A model generated the notes under the pieces. It did not search any database. It was not told the origin of the DNA and saw nothing but the letters and a program-made list of their open reading frames with translations. Below are positions 1 to 11,788 of a stretch of DNA of 64,000 nucleotides, one piece after another. The DNA is from Stereum hirsutum FP-91666 SS1. Taxonomy: Eukaryota > Basidiomycota > Agaricomycetes > Russulales > Stereaceae. The position numbers and the translations under genes are program-made. Each line of letters begins with the position of its first letter. Positions within the stretch are counted from its first letter, which is position 1. The stretch covers positions 369,643-433,642 of the forward strand of contig NW_006763151.1 in NCBI RefSeq assembly GCF_000264905.1. Reading direction: 5' to 3'.

Positions 1-2261
1 GTTGAAAAGCGCGAGCTTCGTCGGCGTGCCGTTCTCGTAGATGGCGTAACTGTATTCCCCCATCCAGCGGTCAGTTCGTCAGATGCGAAGGAGATGCAAC
101 GATCAGGGAAAGGAGCAAACGAACCCAGGCGTGTAGATGTTGTTGTCGTTTGCCCCCAGATCAATGAGCTGGGAAGCATTGCTCGGACCAAGAACCTCGG
201 CCATGACGAGCGCGGAGTAATACGTCGCACCGACGGACCATTGCTTGAACGATGACTGGTTCGTTGGTGGTGGCGTGAACTAAGTTGCACACGAAAATTT
301 GTTAAATGAAACTAGTCAGCTGAAGTGAGACAAGAAGGATACGCACAGGGTTGTAGTACGCGTTCTGTCCACCAGCGTGGAAAAGCGCTCCCGTGAAGTT
401 CGAGTATGCCATCGTCATAGCGTAATCAAGTGCCCAGAGTGCCGCGCCGAAGCTGTTGCTGACACCCGCGAAACCTCCACATGATGCCGTATTGGTCTGA
501 TATCCAAAAAAAAACCCCAATAATCAATTCTTGGCTTCCGAAATGGCATGGACGGCGCCAAGGTCTCACCTCAAACATGATGAAGGGCTTGCCGGCAGGT
601 TGAGCGATAGTATTCGCGGTATTGATGTAGGGAGCTACGATGGCCTGACCCGAGGTGTGGTTGAGATAGTCCGGGAAAACATCCTGCGGGTTGATGATTG
701 TCCCACCAGTGTTGAATTGGGCGGCACAATTGTCTGTCGGATAGCTAGTATGACAAGCGCGGCGAGGAACGTAGGCGATAAGGGGGGAAGAGACCATCAG
801 CGACTTCCAGCAGACCGAGAACACATGTGGGCACGCACTGTTCCACTGCGAGCGCGTTCAAGTGATCCGAAAAATTGCCAACGATGCCTGTATCCCAGAC
901 CACCTCGGGCGTCCAGTCGCCACTCGCGACAGAAGGGACAATCCAGACGTCGTCAGTCTTAAGAATGGCGGAGTCACTTCCGGCTTGGGTAATGAGATCG
1001 TCGATTTCGCCATAATAGTCGTAAGGTGAGTATCCCTACGATAATAGATCGTTCGTTGAGGTAATGTCGATGAACAAATGAAAACGCGGAGATCAGTAAA
1101 ACGCAGAATGATTTCCATATGAGGAGCTGACCTCAACACGATGACTGATAGGAATGGAAGAGGAAGGAGTTATCCCGAGTTAGCCAAATATCCGTGAGTA
1201 TAGTAGCAAGGGTGACGAACCCTGCGCAGAGCAAAAAAAAATCGACCCGTCAGTACTGTAGACGCTCTTCTCGAGCCGCATAACGCACTCACCATGATCA
1301 GTATACAAATCCGGTTCATTCCCTGCTTGGAAGGCCAATAGGTAATCTCCGAGAATGGCCTGGCCGGAGGATACGATGCTGAGGTCGAACGGCGTAGTGT
1401 TGAAGAATGGGACACCGAGGTACCACCTGACATTCGTGAGGGCGGAGATATTTCCCATCATGTAAAACACCTCCGGGGTATAGTCGAGTGGCGGCGTGTT
1501 GGTCGTGCCTGAGACTGCGGAGTAGTCCTTTGAGATGATGGAGTTGTTGGCGAGAGTAGCGACGAGCACGGCTGATTCTTGAGTGTTTCCTCCTACTCGG
1601 ACCTGGAAAGGTCGTTGGTCTTAGTGCGAACTTGCGAATGACCGAGATAGACAAAGGATATTCACCTAACAAGTACAATGGGAAAGAAGAGGCGAAAGTG
1701 GCGTTCGGAAGAATTTTCTCGGCTAGAAAAGGATATGATACGCACCTGAACCCACCCAACTCTTTGCTGAATATTTGCCATCAAATTGAGGAAGGGAACC
1801 TGGAGGACCGAGCTGGAGGATTGTTAGCGTTTGATCTTGCTCTGTGAACAAACATGGGTCGTACCTATTCGAACCCACTGTACATCAACAACATCAGTAC
1901 GCAGAGTACATCAGTCGTCGCCGGAGGAGCACTCACAGACATGGTTCACCACGGACATTTCGATCGAGAATCCAAAGAAACCACCGTTCTGTGGTATCGA
2001 CAAGCCAGTCATGCCGCCCGAATAGAGTTGGATGCCGAAAGAGGTGGCTGGAGCTGGGTTGGGCACTGCAGGGGCACTGAGAACTGTCGTATCATATGCT
2101 GCTGAGCCGCTATATGTTGCGGAGGCTGCAGTCGCAGTTGTCGTCACAGAGGTCGACAGTCCATTGTAGATAACTTGGTACTGGGGCTGGTAGACACTGT
2201 ATTGGGCCCAAGCAAGGGAAGCAGAGGACAGAAAAGACGTCGAAAGAGTGAGAAGACGCAT
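1..2261 (-). CDS. Secreted glycoside hydrolase family 79 beta-glucuronidase-like enzyme (3' end cut by window edge)
   Basis: Exon 1 begins at 2261 with a clear secretory signal (MRLLTLSTSFLSSASLAWA) and ends at a GTGAGT donor near 1937. Later exons carry GH79 landmarks: LNLMANIQQRVGWVQ, then VRVGGNTQES (exon start 1602), then the catalytic-region string FQAGNEPDLY just before a donor near 1293, whose NEP glutamate is the expected acid/base of clan GH-A. Further exons give YSPYDYYGEIDDL, SCGGFAGVSNSFGAALW and GALFHAGGQNAYYNP, and continue to base 1 without a stop. Known of the family: these fungal enzymes act on glucuronic-acid-bearing wall glycans or arabinogalactan side chains, outside the cell. 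The exon 1/exon 2 junction would not close on a simple frame by eye, so one boundary there is unresolved. Family call is strong; exact substrate is not. Confidence 0.88.
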
Positions 2262-3144
2262 GGCTACTGCTGCCGACGGTGTGCGTCTCAGTCAGAGGAC
2301 GACGATGGTGACGACGGCGACGACGACGTTGACGACGTTGACGATGATGGCGGGAAGGACGAGGGAGGGATGGGAATGGCACCGCAAGTGTTCTCGCCTT
2401 CACTTCGCTTTAGTCCTTGTGCTCGCATCGCGCAAGTCAACGATCTCCACGCGAACTTCCGTCATTTCCGGCCGGCGAACTTTCCCCTTTTGGAGGCCCA
2501 AGCCTCCCGACCAAGCCGCCTTGGCTTAATCTTGGCCACAACCGGCCCGAGGCTCAAGATAATGATGTCATAAATAAACTTTATCACCCAATATCGGGTT
2601 TCCGATCACTTCCTCCGTTCAGCAGCCGCGGATGCAAGGACTTGCTCCGTTCGACGCCAGACACATTTTTTGTGTACTTTCATTGGTATTTCAGAGTAAC
2701 GACACCCATGCTTCACGCTCTGATTTTACTAGTTCTGGATCCTGACTACTTAGTGAAGCGTGAAGGCCTGCAGAACTTGGCACATCATATCTCGGAAATC
2801 CCTTCAAGCTTCGCCTAGCTCCCCTAGAGAGAGAGACAGCTTCGCTAATCTATTTCTTCCTTCCTATCTATCTCTCGTGCTCGGCAAATGCTACGATTAT
2901 GTTGGAGCGGAGACCTCCAATTCAAGGGAGGTGATCCCTCAACGTTGCCCGTAGCCACAGTAGCCCAGTGAAGCATCAGTCCCCCAAGAAAGAAAGGAGC
3001 GTTGTATGTATGTGGCTCACTCGATTGTCTATTGACTTTCTGCTCCTGCGTCTCTCCCACAGAATTCGGCTGTTACTAGCGCTCATCACCAACATCGGTG
3101 TCCGCCTTGCCCGCAGCCACCACTGGCGGCATGTCACGCGAGTG
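2262..3144. other. Upstream region of the GH79 gene with a GAC/GAT-rich simple repeat
   Basis: No supported gene. An imperfect trinucleotide run (GAC/GAT/GAG, about 2294-2350) sits directly upstream of the GH79 start and creates spurious low-complexity reading frames on both strands. The rest shows no splice-linked coding frame. Confidence 0.5.
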
Positions 3145-3372
3145 CTACACATGCTCCCATGGACCCATCTCGTCGCTCCCAGAGGTAGATTCCCGTCCCA
3201 TCAAACCATGAATTACGACCTCACCGTATCCATCTGTCTCATTTACCCACAGCACGAATGCATACGGCTTATTGAACTGACTGGTATCGACCACAAGGTG
3301 AGTCACAACCAAAACAGTCTGACGAACCGAACTTGTGATTTCTTCGTCCTCTCGTGATTCAAGCTTCAAGCA
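3145..3372 (-). pseudogene. Possible gene remnant, unknown family
   Basis: An open minus-strand stretch of about 74 codons includes FNKPYAFVLWVNETDGYGEV, which has the composition of real protein. It vaguely resembles the WFYALVF and WYYALYALP segments of the two hypothetical genes at 3987-4998 and 24497-25425. I found no convincing start, splice partners or conserved motif on either side. It could be a remnant of that loose family, an exon of an unresolved gene, or chance. Confidence 0.22.
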
Positions 3373-3986
3373 GCTCTCAAGAACGATAATGTGATCTTGA
3401 TGAGGTCTGCCGGTTCTTTAGATTGTGGCGCATCTACTACTCACGTTCGGAAGTTAAACCATACTGGTACCGGGAATGCCCGACTGTCGCATACTATTGC
3501 CCTCCGGGCGCGACCTGGTCCTATGTCCTTTGTCGTCGCGTCAACCGTTCTTGCCTCTTATCTTGTTTGTATCCCGATTGTTGCAGTATTAGTCAGCCAG
3601 AAATGTTCTGGAGATTTGGCATGTCTACCCAGTGCTCCTTGAGGGATGTTACGCCCAATGCCATTCACCCTTTGACTTAGACTGTGATCTCAAGGTGTCA
3701 TCGACTATCATGGAGAGTTTTGCTGGCGAGCTCCCTTTCCAAAAATATCTAACCAATCAGTGATCGTACACTTATCAGATCAAATACCAAACAGAGAGAA
3801 ATATCATTTGATAACAGAAATATCTTGTCCGTAGTAAGCATAACACCCCCCCACCCCCCCACGACCGATGATAGTGCTCCGGAGCTTGGGGGTATCTATT
3901 TTGTCGAGACCAATGAGGGAAAGCGGAGCGATCAGCTTCAAGGAAAGGCACAATATAGAAAGGGACCTCACTACAACGAGACTGTC

Positions 3987-4998
3987 TCATGCACTGATAC
4001 GCCGTGACAGCATCTCCCCTCCCTCAACACGTAGGCGGTGACTGAGCCTGGCGTTAGTTGGTGGGTCGTACAGATCGATCTCCCATGCAGGACATGGGTG
4101 TGTACTGGGGAGGGCAAGCATGAGATCCACATTCCTTTCCTCGTCAAAGTACGTCCAATCGTTCTTCTTCGACACCAGATCCAACTCGTCCTCGTACTCG
4201 GGGTTGATGACAGAAGGGCCGACTAGCTCGAGTGGTACCCTGAGAATACCCACCTTCTCAGTCACAGCTGGCTCATCTCCATTCTCTTCACCGTAGATGA
4301 ACACCAGAGCGTAAAACCATCCCCTTCCCATCCCCACAAAACTCAAGACGGCCAGCCGATGGGTGACAGGCAAGGAGCGTTGATAAGCACGCAAGTCGCT
4401 CCCGATGCGTACTCCCGGAATTGTGGAATATGAATCGAGGAAATGACCAACTGCGGTGAGCATGAGGATAGGTGATGGTTTAGCCACGATCTTGCTCATC
4501 CACATCGCAATCTCAAAGCGCTCCCATCCGCTGTTCCAGACAGCAAACGACGTAGGGCCATACGCGCGTGGCATGCCGAGAGTGAAGCAAGTGAAGGGTA
4601 TTTCTACAGGCATACCACGGCGAGCAAGATTCCTTTTGACTGGTCAGTCTATCATGTACACTAAATAGGTATGTTAGACGTACCAATCGCCCTTTTCCTC
4701 AGAACCAGAACGCGGGGGATGTTCTTGGGGATGTGCTATGATCGTCCTGGTGGTGGGTCAGTTATGCCTCTCTGTGTCTTATTGGTTGATAATTGACGGC
4801 GTACTCCTCTAGTTCAATGACTGGTATTTCACCACCAAACAATCTCTCGAGTACCCGTTCCAGACGAGCCATTGCGTCCTGGTGCCAGATGATGTCGCTT
4901 GCTCGAAGCTTTTTTACGTTGGGGGACGACGAGAAGTGAGGGCGAGGATTAAAGAGTGTGGTACCGTAAACCAGAGCTTCAAGTGATGGGATGGCCAT
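3987..4998 (-). CDS. Hypothetical protein of about 300 aa, three exons
   Basis: Exon 1 starts at 4998 (MAIPSLEALVYG) and runs to about 4800, ending ...LEEYA. A short exon 2 gives HIPKNIPRVLVLRKRAI after a TAG acceptor. A GTACGT donor then leads into the long exon 3, which ends at the stop at 3987. Frames close across both introns. No signal peptide or membrane segment is evident. I do not recognise the family. The segment IPRVLVLRKRAI and a later WFYALVF line up loosely with FPRVVAVVQVV and WYYALYALP in the hypothetical gene at 24497-25425, so the two may be distant paralogues. A TATATA element lies about 60 bp upstream of the start. Confidence 0.6.
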
Positions 4999-5060
4999 GG
5001 TGGTTGCTGAGCAAGGAGTGGGTAGCGGTCACTTCCTTTCCTGTTCAGGGCCTTTCACTT

Positions 5061-5068
5061 TATATATG
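5061..5068 (-). promoter_or_regulatory. TATA-like element upstream of the 4998 gene
   Basis: TATATATG (plus-strand reading) lies about 63 bp upstream of the ATG of the minus-strand gene starting at 4998, a normal position for a fungal TATA box. Confidence 0.4.
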
Positions 5069-5069
5069 A

Positions 5070-6106
5070 TTATGGGGCGAGACCGCCGTGATGTGGCTCC
5101 ATGCATACTTCTTTTTACGTACTAGATTTCGTAAAATTGAACTTTGCAATCTGGATCATGATCAGAAAGAATTGGTATCCTACTCGAACTAGCACATCAT
5201 TGGGTACCTAGACAGCCATTTCAATCCAATCCAAGCTCCATACGGGACACGAATGCGGACAGCGCGTGAAGCAAATAATGCAAACCAGGGCAACCTTTAA
5301 TAAGTGTTCAGTTATGTCGAAGCACACCAGCTGGTTGGATATGTGGTGAGACCACTTGTGGTACCGGCCAGGTAGAGTCTGTGGTGATGGGCACTACGGG
5401 GTCTTGGAACAGGACGGAGAAGGAAAAACCGCGGGAGATGCCACGCAGACTGTGGCACGGCATATTATTATGTAATTTGGTGTTGCGGGACCGGGTACCA
5501 CGCAGAGCAACCATTGTTACCGTATTCGGCCCGCAGCACGGTCGCATGGAAGGCTGCATGGAATCCCTTGCGCGAATCACATCATGATCCTCTTCCACGC
5601 TAAGTCTCGCGGAAATGAGATTGAAGCTTCTTAGTACTTCGACTCCACACGTACGGCTTCGTGTCTCGACATCTTTGCAACGCAGCAGATCCCACGGACT
5701 ATCAGAAAGTAAATTTTGATACCATCATGACGGCGTCGACATGCCAATATAATACAACAGTTGTAGACCTAAGACGGCCACCTCGCGGACATCACACGGA
5801 ATTGATGCACCATGCTAAGTCGTGACAAGCTACGGTTCCCGAAAACAACCCGACACTGTATCTGTACTAGATCGCAAACGAAGAGGAAAGAAAGGGAGCA
5901 GGAGAATATGAAAATGATGATGACGAGGAAAAAGACGGATAGAGAGAAGAAAAGAGCGCAAAAGACACGAGCCAGAGGAACAGAGAAGGGCGGGGCGTTA
6001 ATGTCGTGAACTTCGTTATCATCTAATCGGATCGAACTGACGGGACAACCAACATGTATACGGAACAGTCAAAAGAGCAATGGGGGTACACACGAGTGAC
6101 ACGAGC
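5070..6106. other. Intergenic stretch without a recognisable gene
   Basis: Short overlapping frames exist on both strands (for example 5308-5598), but none has splice partners, a recognisable motif or a promoter-start arrangement. A purine-rich run at about 5880-5990 produces a lysine/arginine/glutamate-rich frame that I take to be compositional. Confidence 0.4.
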
Positions 6107-7525
6107 TCATACAAGGCCACCAAACCGAGGGACTAGGAACCCTTGAGCGCGAGCGTACCAGTACCACCGCCGAGCAGTGTCCTCGTCGGAGAATATCTCT
6201 GCCTGCGCGTTGGGGAAACCACGCGTCTGGATAATCACGTCATCGCTAAGATTATGTTAGTGGCGAGAAGTATCGACACAGACACGAAAACGCACGCAGT
6301 GGTGTAGATTCCTGGAGTACGACCGACGTAAACTACCCACCAATGAGGCCCTTCGACGACGACCTCAGGACGAGGGGGTGGAGGGAGGACGCGAACAGGC
6401 GATTCACGACGGTTGGAGTCCGAGAGCTTATCACTCCACCATTTTCGCGCTTGCTCACGATTCTCAGGTGCACGGAAGTCCGGGCGGTACGGCTTCGGGA
6501 ATCCGCGATGTGACTCGATCCTGGGTCGCCACTCATTCCAAGGCATGAAGTCGAGACCTGGCAAGGTACTGACAAATGATATATAATGCCGAGCGGGTTG
6601 CACTTGCGAAACGGATGTTTCCGGTCCAATGGGTCGTTCAGTAGTAGGAAGCGGCGGCAGTGGGGCCATTCCCGCGGGGATTGGGACGACTGGATCGTGA
6701 TGATAAAAGAGTAGAGTCTCGACGGACGGAGTGGTGACGGCAGACGGAGGTGATGGCCCAGGTTGGGACGACAGCGTCGATGGTAGGCTATCATTGGACG
6801 TGTCCCTCGGCGAAGAGACTGTGATCGAAGCTAACAAGGCAGCCAACAGCGCGGGGTCTGCAACGACACGGTCTATAGATTGCGCGGTCTTGGAAGCCAT
6901 GCTGTGCGGGGCAGGAGTTTCCACCGGTCCCCGTGGAGATCTGGAAATCGTGTGGGTCGATGGTTCTAGAGAGGCAACGAGGTAAGTATGAAACACACCC
7001 TCAAGACGAGGCTCTCGCGCACCTTTCCGGTCAGGTTCGCTGGTCTTGTGTCGAAGCGAAGTTGTGGTATCGGGCCTTGGATGGCTTCGACTGCGTGTTG
7101 CCCTGTCGACATCTTCGCCTCCAGAAGACTTCGCAGAGTCTTGGGAGGGTTCACCGGTCGTCAAATGCGAGACGTGGTTGGGGCTATCATCGGAAGTCAT
7201 CAGAAAGAAACCCAGTGAATAGTACTATCAATAGACTCACGACTGGACGGCAGGGTGACCGAACGCGCACACCCAATGGACTGCCCGCTGTGCATCTAGC
7301 ACACGAGAGTGGGTGACCGGTCCCACATTGGGTATATCACGGGCGTCTCTGGGGCCACTCGATTGAAGTGACGTCGAAGCTAGCACTATAATCAAGTTGG
7401 TTTAATGTCAACATTCGCTTGAAAACAAGCATACCTGAATGTGCCGGGACCCATTCCCATTTCCCGGTAGGGTCATCGCGACAGTCATCGGGGGCGTCGT
7501 CTGCGGCTGACTTATCGGCGGTCAT
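6107..7525 (-). CDS. Protein with C-terminal RNase H1-type hybrid-binding (viroplasmin-like) domain
   Basis: Four exons close on one frame of about 418 codons: 7525-7435, 7379-7241, 7183-6296 and 6245-6107. The N-terminal three quarters is serine/proline-rich and low in motifs. The C-terminus, split by the last intron, reads WWVVYVGRTPGIYTTA, then DDVIIQTRGFPNAQAEIF, then SDEDTARRWYWYA. That is the fold signature of the RNase H1 N-terminal domain (YVGRxPGIYxxW...F..A....F...EA..W). Known of the family: the domain binds RNA/DNA hybrids or dsRNA and usually precedes an RNase H domain. Here no catalytic RNase H domain follows; the gene stops eight residues after the fold. It probably acts as a nucleic-acid-binding or adaptor protein (inference). 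A GTATATAC element lies about 65 bp upstream. Confidence 0.75.
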
Positions 7526-8300
7526 GATACGAGTGTATGGAAAGAAACAAGAGGCGGGGAGTCAGAAAGCGATGCATCAACTGATCGTATATACTCGGCG
7601 GGATTCAAAAAGAGCCGGAAGTTCACAGGGCGTGGGTTGATACGCCAGAGACCGCGTGTACGGACAAGTCACCGATGAAGCTCGCACGGAACCTGACGTC
7701 AAGGTTTCTGTAAAGCCTCCCGACCTGAGATCGAAGGATTATGAGATAGGGACCTCGATGCATCACAAGAAGCTGCTACTTAATCCATCCCACGTAAGAG
7801 CGCAGTTGGATCATCTGCATACGGCTACATAGTACGAGCGGTGCTACTCGACCGACATCCTCTTTAAAGCAGCGGATTGCCCCGGACGTGACCTGGGAGT
7901 GCGCGGCAGGCAAGCACGACGTGGTAATGAAGATATCTCACAGCGATTACGGACCACGACGTTGGTGGCGACGACTGCATTGCCCACAAGCTAGGAAGGA
8001 CATGCGTGAGAGGGGACGGGGAGGGAGAGAGGGGCAAAGGGGAGGGAAAGCGGGTGAGCTGACAAACCCTAAAAGGGAACGCTTCAGCGCGATGGAGCTT
8101 GGGAAGTTCGAGATTGTGACTGCGCCAAAATGGTCTGGGTGCGACGGCATTATTACTCCATTTCGTGAACGCGTCAATGGGATCTTCATGATAAATGTAT
8201 CACGATGTTGATCCAGTGACGACGAGTCGGGAGGAGAAGGAGTCATACCTACGTCCATCAAGTAGACGTAACCATGGAGGTTGTGGGACGTGGAATATTT
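7526..8300. other. Unresolved region with scattered open frames
   Basis: The minus strand is open in two frames around 7947-8261. A donor-like GTGAGTTAATTC sits near 8316, and a purine-rich run at 8005-8050 stretches frames. No start, acceptor and frame could be made consistent, so no gene is called. Confidence 0.3.
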
Positions 8301-8506
8301 TGGTGAATTAACTCACCGGTGCGACATACATAGCCCAGGCGAACGCAAATTGGCACAAAGGTACGACGAACGACGTCGGCAATGGCGGGACGCGTGTGAC
8401 AAGTAACTTGAGTGCATGCGGTCCACGCCGAAAGTCGGGGTGACGCGAGTCACACACGTGGACCGAACACGCCACAGTTTTGAATCGATTACACGTACAT
8501 GGGCCA

Positions 8507-8900
8507 TCATCCATTCCACTCGGCGGGTGCTGGCACCGATTCGAATCTGCTTCTAGGTTGATGGATGCTACAAGCTCTGGTGGTTCGACGTGAGGAAGAT
8601 AAGGTACCCACAGCTTTTGACTCACCGGCGTTGAACTTACCGTGATAAGATGTTGGCTCGAGTTATTTGAGTGTGGATGAACTCCTGGTCGCTGTATTGC
8701 ACGAGCTTATTGATTTGGTATCTATTTTCTCTGCGTACCTCGGCGTTCTGCTCGGCTAGAATCCGTCAGAGCAAAGTCTCATACGGCTCAGGCTCTGTCC
8801 GACGGCGCAGTCTTTCAATACAAGTAAGTTGGTGGCTGGCGCAAGCGCAAGTATATACTCTTTTCCCCCTTGCGTGGCGACAAAACACCGCCCTGATTTG
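8507..8900 (-). pseudogene. Candidate broken small coiled-coil gene
   Basis: On the minus strand, a GTATATAC TATA-like element near 8860 is followed by a charged frame, ERLRRRTEPEPYETLL, then an in-frame TGA, then in the same frame ILAEQNAEVRRENRYQINKL and on to NILSR. A GTAAGT donor (about 8635) can splice in frame to a short tail ending at a stop at 8507-8509. Both halves are rich in E, R, Q and N, as in a coiled coil. No ATG precedes the first half after the TATA element. The layout suggests a gene inactivated by a nonsense change, or an intron I could not identify. Confidence 0.3.
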
Positions 8901-9251
8901 TTTCCGCGAACAACGCGAAGAGGACCACATGTAGCGACTGTGGTCATAGACACTTCTCTGAGTGAAATATTTGATCAGGTTGTGACCGTGGGATCATCAT
9001 AAATCGCCTGCAACGTCCTGTTGAGTCAACTACGTTATAGTCTTGGCGCCTCTCCACCCCACCGAAACCCCAATATCTGACGACGCCTAACACACTGCTC
9101 TAGATCTCTCCGTTATTCATCTGCGAAACTCCTGATACAATCAGCATACACTCTCTGCTCCTCATCGTGTCGGGCGTCGACGCGAACGTCGCACGGGCCC
9201 TCCGGTTTCATCAAGCCAGTAGCTCATCAAAACTCTGACCTGCATTCTGCT

Positions 9252-11387
9252 ATGTGTTCCATGTGAGTGTCGTCTCTTCAAAAGAAAAGGCCCCCTCGCC
9301 GCTAGATGGGGGCGCTTATACTACGTTTCGATGGGTGTTGACGACTCTGCCTCCACAGTACACCCGCCCGTGACCGTCTCCCACCAGAGATATGGCTTCA
9401 CGTCTTCCATTTCGTGGTAGCGCTCGAGCCCAACGATACCCTCGAACTTGATCGCGTGAGGTCCGACATCGAGGCTGAACAAAGGACGTCGGGGGCCGTG
9501 CCACCTGCCACACTAGGTCCCGACGCATCCATGACCACCCCCGCCGTCCGAGTAGTCACCGAAGCCAGCGAGGGCCTTACCTCGCACGAGAGTAAGGTCA
9601 GATATAGGAGACCCGCCACGCTGCGGCCCCGCCGCTACCTCCCCGCTATGGCCGTCGTGTCCCACATCTGTACTCAGTGGCGCCACATCGCTCTCGCCCA
9701 CAGCTCCCTATGGGCCATCATCAGACTCCTCCACCACGGCTTATGGCCTTACCAGTTCTTAATTCGCTCCCAGAGTCCAGTACCCGAAGTCCCAGACAGA
9801 AAGAAGTTGGACGTATGCCTTGATCTCAGCGACGTGGGTAACATCGACGGCACACTTTCGTTGTTGGTTGCCTCTATGGCTCGCGTCGAATCACTGTCTC
9901 TTGCGGCGGGAATTTGCGAAGTAGAAGATGCGGAGGCTGGACGTGGCCCGAGAGACCTCATGAACCGCGTGCTCGACCGTTTGGCAGTCTGTGAGGCTCC
10001 CGTCTTACGATCCATCACATTCACTCTCTTCGACGACAATTACGACCAAGGTCCCGAACAGGAAAGTGATGTCGACGAGGATGTGAACGAGGAAGCGTCC
10101 GGGGACGCAGGCAATGGGGGTGATGCAAATGAAGCGGGAGGGGATACGAATATCGGACAGTCCGACGGCGAGGAGGAGATGTGGGATGATATCGACGGCC
10201 ACGACGACAACGGCGATGTCCCTTCTCATCGGAGAGATGTAGAACCCTGGGAAACAGTGGGACCGATCGCGATTCCCGCTCAGATCTTCGAAGGCGCCCC
10301 CCCGCCTTATTTGACCCACCTATCTGTCACGGCGCCACTCCACATCTCCCCTTCCTCACCAGCATTCACCAATATCACAAACCTTTCACTATTCGATATA
10401 TCCGAGAAGGCCTTCTGGAACGTCGTTCATTGCACACCTCTGTTAGAGGAGCTGTACGTGGCGTTCCATAGCCATTTTCATGTCCCCGCAGCCTCACCTC
10501 TCACCACCGAGACCTTGGTCAAGGACCTCGTATTTTTATCACGCTTGCGGGAGTTGCGAGTACGAAATTCACGGGTTTCCTCCTTCCGCCGATTCTTCCA
10601 CCACGTTATCGAGGACGGTCGCCCCCCCTTGCGACGCCTTATGTTCGATATACGCGCATTTGTTCCTATGGGACGCGCTGACGCGAAGAGGTTGTGGCGC
10701 GCCATCAAACCAATGCACGCACAGAATCCGTTCGACATCATCAATATCTCCGTCTCTGACTGGGGAGGTCGCTTCGTCGTGGGCGGCGGCCCGTCATCCA
10801 TTTTAGACACACCCCTATGGCAGTGTCCTTGGGCGCTCATCGGAATCGTGTGGCCCTTTAGGATTGAGGTATCGATGGAATACGACCCGACTTCCGCTTC
10901 GCCGTGGGTCCATCTCATGTGGCCAGACATTATCATTTCCCCCTCTCAACTCGCTCTCAGTCATGACCTCGGAAGGTTCTTCCCGAGTCAATGGTTGGAT
11001 GTGGCTCGACGTTTCCCCTACGTGGAAACTCTCAAGATAGACGACCCGCTCATGCTGATTCTTACGACCCTGTGGTCCGAATCATCATCATCCAAGATCG
11101 ATTCTTTCCCATACCTGAAGACTTTGATCATCACAGCCGACGAGATTCCACGAGCGTGGAGACCTTACCCGCCACCCGATGAACGCCTACATCTCATGCG
11201 GCGGGCCTTAACGGTGATCGGGTCATCCCTGAATCGTAGACCTCTGGAAAGATTGGTCTTCATGCAGTGTGACCCGGCTTTCGACGAGGGGGAGTTGAGA
11301 CTCATGAAGGAATTGGCCGGTGCGCGCAGAGCAGAGATGGTTTGGGTGTCGATGACGCGGAGCGAGCCTGTGACGACGATCCTGTAA
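9252..11387 (+). CDS. F-box/LRR-type protein with split F-box and acidic insert
   Basis: A micro-exon 9252-9262 (MCSI) joins exon 2 at 9359 through a GTGAGT/CACAG intron and completes the F-box start TPARDRLPPEIWLHVFHF. The frame then runs to the TAA at 11385-11387, 679 codons in all. The second half of the F-box, VSHICTQWRHIALAHSSLW, follows only after about 75 inserted residues. This is the common Agaricomycete F-box type (LPPEI...VCxxWRxIAxxxPxLW). A strongly acidic D/E/G tract lies around residues 270-330. Leucine-rich, LRR-like strands follow. Known role of the family: the F-box binds Skp1 in an SCF ubiquitin ligase while the rest selects substrates. It lies on the plus strand, opposite the NTase-like family downstream. 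Confidence 0.85.
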
Positions 11388-11788
11388 CCCTAGTTCTTCC
11401 AATGAAGTCTTCGTTTACCGTGCAGTCCTTGGTCATTCATTCTAATTACGCGGGAGTCCCTTCTCGACAAGATAATATATATCATTTCAAAGTTTTCTCC
11501 GGTGTTTCGAAACAGGCTTCACGCCAGAAAGATAATAATACCACAGTGATGCAGGCGACCACACCACACTCACCACGAACTATTTATGGACAAATCTTGG
11601 GCGAGCGCCACTTAAAGTGCGGGTTACTCCAAAAAAAAAAAAAAAAAAAAAGACGTGAACAATCCCATTTGGAGGACGTCTGCAAGGATGCTGAACTATC
11701 CGTCGTAAGTGACATCTTCATAAGAGCTGACAGTACCACTATTCATTTAACACTATTTCCGTCGCAATTTCTCTCCGACCAAGAGCAA
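11388..11788. other. Intergenic, convergent gene ends, poly-A tract
   Basis: This lies between the stops of two convergent genes (plus strand 11387, minus strand 11789). It contains an uninterrupted adenine run of about 20 bases near 11631-11651. No coding signal was seen. Confidence 0.6.

Noticed and set aside
2248..2573. Plus-strand frames through the GAC/GAT repeat
   Set aside because: Low-complexity translation of a trinucleotide repeat in the GH79 upstream region.
11631..11651. Run of about 20 adenines as evidence of a retroposed mRNA
   Set aside because: It lies between convergent gene ends, with no target-site duplication or intronless copy visible beside it; a simple poly-A tract is sufficient.
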